64,000 nucleotides of DNA from Liolophura sinensis (taxonomy: Eukaryota; Mollusca; Polyplacophora; Chitonida; Chitonidae), in assembly GCF_032854445.1 (NCBI RefSeq), contig NC_088305.1, positions 4,715,606-4,779,605 of the forward strand, given 5' to 3'. The position numbers were made by a program, and so were the translations under genes. Below are positions 48,591 to 60,107 of this stretch, in pieces (positions within the stretch are counted from its first letter, which is position 1; every line of letters starts with the position of its first letter). Under the pieces are notes generated by a model, which was given only the letters and a program-made list of their open reading frames with translations, did no database searches and had not been told where the DNA came from.

Positions 48591-51500
48591 ACCTCTTCAA
48601 GTCAACATCATGGCTTAAGCATAATTTAGGTCAAACAAATGCAGTCCTGTTTATTGGAATTGATTACACGTCACTGTTCGGGGTTTTTATTGTGGATCAC
48701 CATCAGTAGGAGAAACTAATTATGGTTTTCAAATCATGAAGTTGGTTTTCTTTTCTGAGAGGCCGCCGTTGATCCGTTTTTTATTTTTTATTTCTGTTTG
48801 TTTTGTTTTTTTTTTTTGTTTTCAAGAACACACTTAGCTACAAAATAATCCCAATTTTAGCTAAAACTGCCGTCAGCTTTCCCACCTCTTTCAAGTTGGA
48901 AGCCTAGTAAATAACTAAGACGTTGATCTCAATTTACGGGACGTGGTTAACCTATATACAGATACATCAGGCATTAAAATGACGCCTGTAATACGCCTGT
49001 TTTACCGACCAGCGATCAGACGACGAGACAATGCCTACTTACAGTTAGTGGAAAAACTCCTAAGGGACGCACACATCCATTCACGTTGAACTGATGGCCT
49101 TTGATCACTTTGACGTGGTGTAGGACACTCAGGTCCATCCATCATTCAAGACTGGTGAACACCCATGTACTCTGCCATTTACAGCTTATATAGGCTTCCG
49201 TGGGCAGTATAATGTACACACCTGTGTGCAATTTCATTAAACTAAGCTATGAAAAAGGAATGCATACTATCAATCACCAGGCAGCCATGGAGTATACACT
49301 AGAATTACATTATTGGTCGAAGTTTGGCTAACATGGCATGAACACGTACCAGATCATGGAAATATTCGCTCCTAGCTATATAATGTTGATGTGTTGTATT
49401 GTGAATTTCATGATCGTGTACGTTGCAGTGATGCGGCACCAGGGACACGCAGCGATATAACAAAAATTTACTGACGTCTTGCAGACAAGCTCCAGTTGTT
49501 GGCTAACAGAAGGCGATCGAATATTATACATGTTTCAGGATGTTAGGCTACGCTTTCCAGCGTCTGTCTACCGCTTGTAAACAGATGATTTATTGAATAG
49601 AGGATTTATTTATGGATGGACAAAAGATCACGTGTTGCACAATTGCAACATGTTTATACACTACGATTAGCAGTGGAGTATACACTAAAAACACATTAGT
49701 GGCCGAGTGATTAAAATGTTCGCTTTTCCTATAGCTAAGGCCACACTACGTAAGGACTCATTCGCATCCTCAAGAGATCCTGTACATTCTTCAACTTCTA
49801 TTCCTTTTTTTTCTTTTTTGGTTTGAGAGAGGGGCTGCCAAAAAAGGTTTACAGTAATAAATATATAATACATGTATATGGTCTCACATGACTCTCTGTG
49901 CAGAAGAGTGACCTTTCGCAGATATGACATGCATTTTGAGCTTCCCCACTTTTTAAAAAAACATTTGTGTCACGTAAGAAAGTTTGTATGTTAATTAAGA
50001 AAAGTGGATGGTTTATTCTTGGGACATGGGTGTCCCTGACCTGAAAGACCTTATATGTATCGATTTATATACCATGCTCTCAGCAACAGAAATAAAGGAA
50101 AGAAAACAATCGATCGGTTTCGAGACCATGACCTTGTCACAGAAATAATGTGTTCTACTCTCCTACCTTTTATATAAAGATTTTTCGATCAGCCATCATT
50201 AGAGGCTTTCAGGCCTAGCTAAGAAGTAACAATCTAACAGCAGAATCTTTGTCCACTGAGTTTTGGTATAGTTGCAACAAGGTTCGTTATCCACTGGTTC
50301 ACGTATGGGAAATATCCCCTTGAGATTACAACCAGTACAGCCAGGATAAGGTCAGAGAGGATGTAGGCTTACAAGACCCCAGCGGTAGGACAGGAATATC
50401 ACGTCAGAATTCCTGGTATTCCACAGATAGTCGCCGATGATACCGTAATCGTTCGACAATCCTTTTCTTGAAGACAATTCTCCAAGGCTTCTTTCATCAA
50501 TAATCTGAGTATAGTATACTATTCCAGCCATGCCAAAGCTGATAAGAATGTAGCTTGCCAAAGGTGGCCCACAAGCTTCATATATAACTGTTAAACTCCA
50601 CACCGGCTTTATTTAATCGACCTTATGATGATGCATCAAGGTGGGCGTACAGAAAATTTAGGGTTATATGCAGGTAAGGTTATTTCGTCCGTGGCGCTGG
50701 ACAATCAGTAATTGTCTGATTTATTTCATTGGCTGGAAACTAGGTCTATTATTCACAATATGGTTCCAGTCGCTATGTCCGTGGACTAATGGTAAGCCGC
50801 CATTCCAAGGTCTGAAAGGACATTCCTAGACTTAAGCCTCAACTCGCTCAAGACAACGCGTTCTCCATGCCAATGTATCGACCTGCCCGGCTGGTGCTGA
50901 CACCTGGGCTCAACAGGGGAGGCCAATCAATCAAGCCCACCGACCTTGACGAGATAATAAAGGACCCAAGACTCACAGTCCCTATAATGACAACACAAAT
51001 TGTATCTTGCTTAACACTGGCGTAGAGCGCTTTAATCCCACGTTTTTTTTCAAGCCGTGGATGATGTATTTTGCCACGGCAGAAAGTTGTAATTAATTAC
51101 CTGTTAGGTATAAATCCCGCCTTTTCTCAACCCGCCAGAGATGTGTTTGTCGCGGCAGTAAGCCGTATTGAATTACATATGGGCTAGAAATAAGTCGTAC
51201 TGCATAATACGTATGTGAACGGTTTTATGGCGTTGAAACATGCAGTTATGTGATACACATTAACTGACATTTACTTAATGTTCATTTAGTTACTGGTATT
51301 TTTAAATATTTTTTTATTGCTACTTAACGAAAAACGACACATTGACAGCAGGTAGAAATGCACACATGAAGGGTTCAGTAAACATATTTTCTGGTTAACG
51401 TTGATCTTCTTACTGTAAATTAAAAACACAGTGCCTCGTATGAACGAAAAATCAGTTTGTTTAGATCGAGAGTGCGTTTTTAGATGGTTGTTACTAAACA

Positions 51501-52299
51501 ACCATCGCCTTTATGGCTTTATAACTTTCTTGAGTGTTTCGACGAAATGTTTTAGTCACAAAATCGTTCACAACCTGCGTATACTTCTTTCGATGACCCG
51601 TTTGACCGGTGATATTTTTAGGTCCAGATCATCACAGAAGCTAAAATGTTGCACACTAAGAATAAAGAAAACATAACACTATAATGAAATTCAGGCAAAC
51701 ATGCGAAATAGTTTCCTTTATTTCCGTGATGGCACATGAAGACGTCGACGTACGGATAAGCGTTCTGTGTGTTTTGACGATTGCTGCGCATCTTGGTCCA
51801 CAACGGTTGTGTGTCATTTCAGAAACTCAGATATTTAACTCGCCTTGTTCGGTTTAGTGCTCTCAGACGCCCACTGTACGAGATTAGCACTCATTGTCCA
51901 CTTTCTGGATAACATCACTCTAGTTGTTTTAAATATAAACAGCCCTAAAATATATCGACAAATGACGGCCTTGGTGGATTCTTTTGAAATAGGTAGAATT
52001 GTATGAAAATAGATCAAACAAATGATTCCTGGGCACATGTATTAGTATCATTACCTTGTCTGGATGTATCTTAGAACCTTTCCTTCAAGATGTTGCATTG
52101 TGAAAGGCTCAGATTTTTATCCGCAGAGAAATATTGATCCGCTCTATCTGATCCTTTGTGGTCACTTACTTTTAATGAGGGAATGTACAATCTGAATATA
52201 CCATTTCCCCCACGCCGACGTCCCATCGTTGACGTTGTCTCATTCGGATTATTGTGAAACCATCTTGTTTGCTTCTATCGACCAACAGGAGATGACGTG
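48591..52299. other. No confident gene in about 3.7 kb
   Basis: No repeat copy that I can recognise. A minus-strand frame at 50352-50603 reads like a plausible protein but has no known motif. Short T-runs lie near 48800-48815. Confidence 0.35.
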
Positions 52300-52525
52300 T
52301 TTATTTATTTGATACGTGTTTTACACAGTACTCAAGAATATTTCCTTTACACGCCAGGGGCCAGGGGTATGGGAGGAGGAAACCAGGGAAATGCACAGCT
52401 ATCTGCACGTTGCTATTAAACCTTCACACGCATGACTGGAGAGGAAGGCTCTTGAACACAGCCCTCTGCACGTTGCCTTTAAACCTTCACACGCATGAAC
52501 GGGAGGAAAGGTTCCTCAACCTGCA
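52300..52525 (-). mobile_element. SINE-1 3' part with internal 63-bp duplication
   Basis: Genomic strand TTTATTTATTTGATACGTGT, TTTACACAGTACTCAAGAAT, CAGGGGTATGGGAGGAGGAA. Two similar units begin at 52397 and 52460 and share CTGCACGTTGC and AAACCTTCACACGCATGA. The second half may be local duplication rather than SINE. Confidence 0.7.
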
Positions 52526-52936
52526 TGAGTGCAGGCTAACGACGTCAATTCAGAAATGACGTTGGAATGTAGCACAAGAATTTCAGTAATTGGAAACCAA
52601 GCATTATAATGAAGTTATAAGCTTAAATCAAACGAAAAAGCCGTATGACACTTTGACCCGTAATGTTGTTATATAAAATCTTTCGGTGTTTTAGACAGAA
52701 AAATAAAAGGGTATAAAAGAGCATCCCAAACAAATGACGCAAAAAGATGCTTGATTGAGTATTCCGGTGTTATTTAAAACTCATTTCAGGAATGCATGCA
52801 TGAATTTTCAAGATATTCATTCATAAAAATTGTTTCAATACAGCCGAAAAATATTGAATCAGGTTTGAACTTAAGTAATTTGTTCGACTTGGCCCAGTAC
52901 TCCAGTTAAAATATAAAATTGGAATATTAAGGAAAC

Positions 52937-53264
52937 GTTTTGAATTTCGCAAAACCAATCAGACATATATGTGTGTGGAAGGCTTTCGTGTGTTTCGAGC
53001 TAAAATAATTTTAAACCTTTTCTTTTCGAAATAATTACTGGATTGAATTTAGGGATCTGGGGACTGATAGAGATAGCTTACTCTGCATTATAAAGATTTT
53101 TAGTACAAATGAACATATCAAATTGGAATGAAATATAGCTTTTACAAGGTTTTTCAATTTGGCACAACCAATCAGGCAGAGCGTATACACGTATGGAAGC
53201 CTTTACGTGTATCATTCTATCCTGTTCTTTTCGAAATAATTGTTGGACGGAATTCAGAGATTTT
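52937..53264. repeat. Direct duplication of about 120 bp, 208 bp apart
   Basis: Copies at about 52937-53058 and 53146-53264 share AATTT.GCA.AACCAATCAG, a TGTGGAAGGCTTTCGTGT-like block, TTCTTTTCGAAATAATT and GGAATTCAGAGAT-like ends. They are moderately diverged. Confidence 0.75.
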
Positions 53265-53811
53265 TCAACGTTTGGTTATTCTTGACCGACTGTTAGAGAC
53301 AACCTCCTAATGCTGACCTTTTCATTGGGTAGACCTCCTAAATCTCCGATTGGCCTTGCATCGCTCTGGTTATTCAACTTGACAAAAGGCTTTTTTAATC
53401 AGATAACTTTAATAAGATTATTCTAATACAGGAAGATTTTCAGAGACGCTGGGTTTGTGTTCTGTTACAGGTTACTTATGTAGGGAATGTATGGGCGCGC
53501 TGGTCTTGCGATTTCCTTAGAGCCTATAAATCAAGGCAATCTTTATGTATAGCCTGCTAGAGATTATGAGAAAAAATGTTATTTACACTCATCGTTCGTG
53601 AGAAAAAGGTACGTTGCATTAGCTGATCTCCAACAATCTTTCCAAGGGATTGAATAATGGCGTGCTCGCTTGAGGTCATACTCGCTTGACGGATCCAATT
53701 CATTTACTTCGATTTGATCACTACATTTGGGAGACCAAACAAGGACTGACTGACTCAGAGTATACCCGATGTGCATAGGGTTTACGGCCTCATAGAGAAA
53801 CGAGGATTTCG

Positions 53812-53892
53812 CCTCACCATAATGCTGGCGGCCGTCGTATAAGTGAAATGTTCTTGAGTACGGCGTAAAACACCATAAAAAAAAATAAATAC
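53812..53892 (+). mobile_element. SINE-1 3' fragment
   Basis: CACCATAATGCTGGCGGCCG, TCGTATAAGTGAAATGTTCT, TGAGTACGGCGTAAAACACC, then an A-rich tail. Confidence 0.9.
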
Positions 53893-54139
53893 CCCAATCA
53901 GGCCGCATTACAAAAATGTGTGCGGATTCGTACAGGCTGGTACTGCTATGCAGTAGTTCTTGCCCAGAAATTGCCCTCAAAAAGACTTAAAACCCTTAAG
54001 GCTGTGTGTGTACCTCGAACATAAAAATTAGACACATTTAGTTACACGGATAGGGCGAATTACATACATAATAATATATAAGGATCACTACCGGCGAGGA
54101 AATCCATCATTAATAGTTTAATCAGGTTACACAAGTGTA

Positions 54140-54260
54140 TAAGCCATGCGTCAAAACAGACATTCGTATATCAGCTGTCAATCAAATGGATGTTCTGGGC
54201 CATATCTGCAAGACCAATTCAATAAATAACTTCAGGTACAAACCACCAAAGAATAGATAC
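54140..54260 (+). repeat. Dispersed repeat D4, longest copy
   Basis: CAAAACAGACATTCGTATAT, GTCAATCAAATGGATGTTCT, GGGCCATATCTGCAAGACCA, ATTCAATAAATAAC. It is the reference for the D4 fragments. Confidence 0.5.
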
Positions 54261-54457
54261 AGTATATATAAACAAAATTAGGGCGGATTCATACAACAAC
54301 AAGAAGTGAACACTTTCTAATGATGATGGAAAGACGCAAAAAAATTTTAGGGGAATAAATTAAATCAGCATTCAAATGGCGTAGCATGCTAGTTTAAAAG
54401 TTACAAGCCTTTGTTTGTATCGGCATGCAAAACGATCAGCGTAATTTTGAAGAGTGA

Positions 54458-54640
54458 TATCTATTTATTTATTTGATTTGTATTTTACGCCGTACTGAAG
54501 AATATTTCACCTATACGACGGCGGCCAGCATTATGGTAGGAGGAAACGGGCCAGAGCCTGAGGAAAACCCACTCTATCCACAGGTTGTTGGCTAACCTTC
54601 CCACTGGACTTGAACTCACGGCGACCGCTGAGTGATACCT
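54458..54640 (-). mobile_element. SINE-1, long copy with internal deletion
   Basis: Genomic strand TATTTATTTATTTGATTTGT, ATTTTACGCCGTACTGAAGA, ATATTTCACCTATACGACGG, CGGCCAGCATTATGGTAGGA. The B-box region, GGACTTGAACTCACGGCGAC, is retained, but the CGTACGGCCGGAGAGGAAGC segment is lost. Confidence 0.9.
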
Positions 54641-56278
54641 AGGAAATAAAGATTCCTTTATGTTCTGGAATGATGGGCAAGAGGTGGTGCGATCTAATTC
54701 GTTGCCTGTTTCATTTTTTTATCACAAAGTTTACATATTCTATTCTCTCTTGGTAAACATATACCTATCCAACGACCATCTTCTACTTCAATACTACAAT
54801 GATTACTTTTTTTTGTCAAGGACCAACCTCTGCTTCGAGAATATAATTTCAAGCCCTATCTTCTGTATAATTAGTCTGAAATAACTTGCTTAAGTTTAAC
54901 TTGTTTAATTTTTCATAGTATCATACCATGTTTGGCCAAACTGTTCCATCAACGCGTATTTAATTTTGCACAAAATACACACGTTCCATTCCTACAACAT
55001 CCATCAATATTGCCCCCACTTCTACCCTAACACCCTTATCCCCTCACCCCAACACCTGCAATGGCACACGTGGCTTCAGCACCCAAGTCTCCCAAGGCTT
55101 ATTAACTTTTTTCAACACGGGACATTGTAAACATGTTTGTCTTGTACGGAATCTACTTAATAAGTAGACAGCAGTCAGTAGCAGACATGTGCTGATCAAT
55201 ACTGGCCGGCTTCGCGATCCATAACTAACGCATGTAAACATGTTTTGCGTCCTAAAAAAGGATCATAAATGAGGACAGCTGTTATATGCAGTGTGAAGAA
55301 TCCTTGGTGCGATGCGGTTTATCAAATCAGATGTTAAATAGACGTTTCCAAAGGATACAATAAATTGGTGTTTCAATAGTCGATAAATAGGCGGAGATAA
55401 AAACTCACTGGTTAAACGGACGAAGTTAGGGGAATTTTAATAGCTGATGGATGAAGATTAGATAATTATAGGTGCACGGACGACTGCAATATCAAATGAT
55501 TGATACTTGGATTGATGTATTAGCTGATTTTACATGCGTGGATGACTGTGTTGCTGAGGCATACATATCTAATTGACTGAACAGGCTAAATGATTATGGC
55601 TTAACACCGCGTCGGCACTATATCAGCCCTGTCATGGCGACAGTATCTAATTACTGATGCATGGATGGGTGTATTAGATAATTTATAACATATTTATGAA
55701 TGAATGCAACGGGGGGATTTTCCCTCCATACGCGTCCTTCGAAAACTAATCATCCCGCCTCAGGATTGCGAAGCTGTCTTGAACTTGCAACATTATTTCT
55801 CTGATCAGTCTGGGACTGAAGTCCTTTTCGACTTTCTGAAATTCTACGATATCTCTAAGTATTAAAATAAAAGTGTCTAAGTAACTACTAAGATGAGGGG
55901 AGTAAATAGTGTTGATGTTAAAACTAAGTCTAAGACAGCTTTGTGATTCTGGAGCCTTATTTGTAGTTTCATGAAAAAAAACGTACATTTTTCTTGTATT
56001 TTTGTTCGAATTTGGTCTACAAAATTTGTAGTTACTCATTGGTGATTAGGACATTCTGGATAGAGGAAATCGGGGAGTGCCCATGGCAAATTAAACCGGT
56101 GAACTACCTTCCGGTGTGACATACATGTGCCTCTTGTTGATTCATGGCTATTCTTCGTGAGAGAGAGAGTGTATCGTCTACCATTATTGCCAGCAATGCC
56201 ACAATAATAATAGAAGCACGGCAAACTTTCCGAATATAGTATTTAACCCACATTTTAAGCGTCTAAGTGATTTAAATG
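54641..56278. other. No gene; weak degenerate repeats
   Basis: Around 55440-55715 there are loosely repeated motifs such as GATGGATGA, GATTGATGTATTAGCTGA and GATGGGTGTATTAGATAA, possibly an eroded tandem array of about 60 bp. A GAGAGAGAGAGT tract is at 56158-56170. Nothing else is supported. Confidence 0.35.
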
Positions 56279-56868
56279 AAAATTCCATAACCACTCGATC
56301 AAGCGGTTGAAGACAAATTCCATAACCACTCGATCAAGCGGTTGAAGACAAATTCCATAACCACTCGATCAAACGGTTGAAGACAAATTCCATAACCACT
56401 CGATCAAGCGGTTGAAGACAAATTCCATAACCACGCGGTCAAGCGGTTGAAGACAAATTCCATAACCACTCGATCAAGCGGTTGAAGACAAATTCCATAA
56501 CCACTCGATCAAGCGGTTGAAGACAAATTCCATAACCACTCGATCAAGCGGTTGAAGACAAATTCCATAACCACTCGATCAAGCGGTTGAAGACAAATTC
56601 CATAACCACTCGATCAAGTGATTGAAGACAAACACCATAACTGCACGGTCAAGCAGTTAAAGGCAAATTTCATAACCACGCGGTCAAGCGTTTGAAGAGA
56701 AACACCATAACCACACGGTCAAGCGGTTGAAAGGCCAACATCATAAACACACGGTCAACCAAGTGACGACAAATACCATAACCACATGGTCAAGCGGTTA
56801 AAGGCCAACACCATAACTACACAGTCAATCGGTTGAAGACAAACACCATAACCACATGCATGTGTTAA
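56279..56868. repeat. 35-bp minisatellite, about 17 units
   Basis: The unit is AATTCCATAACCACTCGATC plus AAGCGGTTGAAGACA. The first ten units (56281-56630) are nearly identical. The remaining units diverge progressively (ACCACACGGTCAAGCGG, ACATGGTCAAGCGGTTAAAG). Expansion from the left side is inferred from that gradient. Confidence 0.95.
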
Positions 56869-57032
56869 GAATCCCGTCATTAAACATTGTATCATATTTT
56901 GTTGTTCTCTGTTATACCGGGTCAATGTCTGACCGACATGTTATCCAGTACATAGGGAATACATTCTGGAAATATATATTGGTGTTATAAGCATATTTAC
57001 CTTCAAACCATCCGGTATTTTCTTTACGTTAG

Positions 57033-57072
57033 TCTATAAATATGAGCGACGGAGTTCTGAAGCTCGCAGTCA
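57033..57072 (+). promoter_or_regulatory. Possible TATA-type core promoter
   Basis: TATAAATA at about 57034-57041 is followed about 30 bp later by an initiator-like GCAGTCATT. A TTCTGGAA heat-shock-element-like inverted pair lies at about 56966-56973. No recognised coding region follows: open frames on both strands at 57190-57798 conflict. TATAAATA is common by chance in AT-rich DNA, so this is only a candidate. Confidence 0.2.
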
Positions 57073-57689
57073 TTTAAACAAGTTCACTTGAAAGCAGTCA
57101 TTTACTCTTTGTGAGCTTGTGTTTCGCCACTTGCTATTTTTTGAAACGTTATTTCGGAGGCTCTATCGCTCATTGTCTCTTTGTACGATTATGTACATTT
57201 CATCCCAGTTTACACTGAAAGTGACTTTGTGGATATTTTCGAGGAGTGAGACACACATCGCCAGCTCGGCGTTATGCCAACCTTTCCGCCCAAAGAAGAT
57301 ACACTTTCCAAGGCTGTTGAGGAATAAACTATCGTCAGCGTGCCGTGGCGGGCATTGTCATCCTGCCATACGTCGATTGAGGAATTCCTCTCGACTGTGG
57401 ATTTTATATGTACGTGGACTGATTCGCCTTTGGAAGCCAGAATATTCCATCCAGATTTGCACGCTGTCTTCATTAAGAGACTATATAGATATATTTGTAA
57501 TTACTTGTATTGTTTTGTATATTATTGTCAGTTGTGTTATTTGTCTATTTTGTTCAGATATAATGTATTGAGCTCATTCAAGCGTCTGTGTGTTTTTTTG
57601 TTTGCCAGTTGTTTCTCATCTTTCCTTTCCGATAGTGGTACCCTTACACCTGATATGGTCAAGCAATTGACATCTAAACACGATAACCA

Positions 57690-57872
57690 CACGGCTAGCA
57701 TTACGGTGGGAGGAAACTGGTCAGGGTCCCGGGGGGAAACCCACGACCTCTCAGAGTTTGCTGACAGACCTACCTACGTACAGGAGAGGCCAGCATGAGC
57801 TAGGCTTGAACTGAAAGCGACGGCATTGAATCGAGGCTCCTTGGTCGTTACGCCACGCTAGCACGCTTGTCA
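57690..57872 (-). mobile_element. SINE-1 without tail, framed by minisatellite units
   Basis: Genomic strand GGCTAGCATTACGGTGGGAG, GGAAACTGGTCAGGGTCCCG, GGGGAAACCCACGACC, AGAGGCCAGCATGAGCTAGG, and a head with GTCGTTACGCCACGCTAGCA. The normal 3' block is missing. In its place is a unit-like GATAACCACACGG. On the far side, CAAGTGATGGAAGGGCAATC and ACCATAACCACACG again resemble the 35-bp minisatellite. Confidence 0.85.
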
Positions 57873-58235
57873 CTCCGGCCACAGAGGCTCTCAAGTGATG
57901 GAAGGGCAATCACCATAACCACACGTTGGCGGGGAGCTCCTTGGAACATGATCGTTCGAACGATCTGGAAATCAGGCCTCGTACTGTTGTTAACGTATCA
58001 ACCTGTTCTACTCCCACTGAACTGTAATTTGCATGGATGATGGCTTAGTGTCTCTTCTGACGTTAATGAAGTAGAGAAAGTGTGGGTGTTGAAGCTTTAC
58101 AACGACGCTACCTCTTCATGCTACTAGGGCCCCAGACATTTGTTTCGATAATTGGTTTTAGAGATGTTTCTGTCTCTCGTCTCTCCTGTTACACGACTGT
58201 TCTGTAATTAAGCTATCTTCTGTCCTGCTTACGGG

Positions 58236-58394
58236 TTTAACATCTTCGTTTTGGTGTTTGTTGTGTAACCCCATACCGTTGAGTCTTGTTTCGTGCCTCG
58301 TCAAATCACTGGAATGCTGTGTGCATTCGAGGGTATTTGGCCAGAGATCAGCGGTATCGTGTTACACAACAAACACCAAGATGAAGGTGTTAAA
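58236..58394. repeat. Foldback: 43-bp arms, 73-nt loop
   Basis: The core arms are perfect over 19 bp: TTGGTGTTTGTTGTGTAAC (58251-58269) and GTTACACAACAAACACCAA (58361-58379). Imperfect pairing extends outward (TTTAACATCTTCG with GATGAAGGTGTTAAA) and inward (ATACCG with CGGTAT). No related copy was found in the window. Confidence 0.9.
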
Positions 58395-58404
58395 GTCTAT
58401 TCTA

Positions 58405-58432
58405 CCCCCCCCCCCCCTCTCCCCCCCCCCCC
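58405..58432. repeat. C-tract (C13 TCT C12)
   Basis: Two long C-runs separated by TCT. The minus strand is correspondingly G-rich and could in principle form a G-quadruplex, and the plus strand an i-motif. It starts 11 bp after the foldback. Confidence 0.95.
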
Positions 58433-58689
58433 AAATGAAGAAAATGTGACATAAGCTGCATATTTCATGCTGCCATTCTGTTTACCCCATCCACAAAGGT
58501 CACGCCTTTTAGACCAATCAACGACAGGCTTAGGCCACAGCACTTGACCTAGATACGTCAAAACTGCGTATGTATGACGTCGTGTCTTATTGTTTTGTGA
58601 CGTAGCAATGTAAAAGTTTACTGTGCATGTATTATGGCGACAAACTGCTGAACTCACACTGGAATACCTTACACTTAACACTTTTATCA

Positions 58690-58920
58690 CTGAAGGAAAT
58701 TTCTGTAGTTCACCTTTAAGTGAATCAGGATGTAAATCTAACAAGACAAAACTAAAATTATTTTATTTGTAGACACAAACAGTATGGAATGATATTACTT
58801 GGGGAGGTAAACGTACCGGCCGGTGTGTTGCGTGACAAACTCGATGTTGTTTGAAAGGTCATCTCTTTTTAATATGTATATTTGCACACGGCCCTCAATT
58901 AACAGCGGGGTAGAGTATAT
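58690..58920 (+). repeat. Dispersed repeat D2, joined to D1
   Basis: Aligns with 26281-26502: ACTGAAGGAAATTT, TTATTTTATTTGTAGACA, CCGGCCGGTGTGTTGCGTGA, TTTAATATGTATATTTGCAC, AATTAACAGCGGGGTAGA. It runs straight into D1 sequence. Confidence 0.75.
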
Positions 58921-58924
58921 ATTT

Positions 58925-59545
58925 GAAAATGTGTAGTATGCCTGTGATGACAATATGGTATTTTGAGTAATTATAGAGCAGTGACGCCTCGTTAATTGCA
59001 ATTTAACTTTTCTTCACTGCACTTTTTACCTAATCCTGTAAAAAGGTGCTAGGGGCGTGTTATTTGCTCCTATTTAGGGATTATGTAAACAGTGAGAATA
59101 AAACGCTAACTGATGTAAATTGTATATATGCTTGGGTTTTTAGTCGTACTTAACAATTTTTAATCATACAAGGACGATGTGTGTTTACATGTACTGTGTC
59201 TTCTTGTGACAGGGGGAGTCCGTGCCGCCAAAGTTCAACCGTCACTGAAGTATTATCCCGAAAACATCTGACATGACACACAGTCACATTATACTGACAA
59301 CAGGCCAACCAGTCCTGTTTCCTTGCTCTAGTTTCCACCACTATAAGCAGAAACAAGTACCATTTCTAACATCTTTGGCATGATCCGACCAGGGTTGAAC
59401 GCTCTAACCATTAGGCAGCCAGGTTAATGAAGAAAAGGCCGAATTTCAACGATTGCATGTGACTGTTTGCCAAGTATCACGCTTTTGTGGAAAATTGCTG
59501 CTGTTTTACTTTCCATGTTGCAAGTCGTTTGCTCCAAAGAACACT
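58925..59545 (-). repeat. Dispersed repeat D1 split by a SINE-2
   Basis: The first part, to about 59125, has CTGTGATGACAATATGGTAT, CGTTAATTGCAATTTAACTT and ACAGTGAGAATAAAACGC. The second part, from about 59430, resumes with GGCCGAATTTCAACGATTGC, ATGTGACTGTTTGCCAAGTA and TCACGC. In intact copies (15313-15615) the two pieces are contiguous. Confidence 0.75.
59130..59425 (-). mobile_element. SINE-2 inserted in D1
   Basis: Genomic strand GGGTTTTTAGTCGTACTTAA, CAATTTTTAATCATACAAGG at the element's 3' end, ACAGGCCAACCAGTCCTGTT and CTTGCTCTAGTTTCCACCAC in the body, and CCGACCAGGGTTGAACGCTC plus AACCATTAGGCAGCCAGG as the tRNA-like head. Confidence 0.85.
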
Positions 59546-60107
59546 CCAGGCATGGCACACACATCATATCTAATGCTGAGGTACAGTATAACGCTGAAAC
59601 TCGTAACAATGCTTGATGGGTTGCAGAAAATAACAACTCAAATTCACATTTGTGAAACTTAAGGTTGGCATTAATCTTCTTGATCGATTAGTCGATTTCT
59701 GCAATAATTAATCAAATAAAAAGGTTGTCAGGTGTTAAATCGTAAACTACACGTAGCTACACTTATGTAAATTTGGTTAAGTTATACTTGACAGTAAAAA
59801 AAAATGAAAAGTAAGAAATATTTTGCTAGCAGGACTACATTATCAGTCTTTAATGCAGATACACGATCCATTTGAAAAAACTGGTATTCCGTTTGAAAGA
59901 AAAACGACCACCCAATTCTCTTTTTTATGTGGTTGAATAACATAAATATTTATATATTAGCACGGTTGGTTCAGACAATTTTTTCAACACATAAGAAATC
60001 GATTGATTTTTTGGACAAAACAAATCAAAGTGCCCAAACTAAACCTTCTTTTACAGGTACATACATCAGACAGACCATCCCACATAACGCCAAAGCCATT
60101 TAATTGA
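59546..60107. other. No recognised feature
   Basis: AT-rich linker before the long minisatellite. Nothing is supported. Confidence 0.4.

Noticed and set aside
56279-56868. CRISPR-like array of regularly spaced repeats
   Set aside because: The 35-bp units are contiguous with no unique spacers, and the context is eukaryotic.
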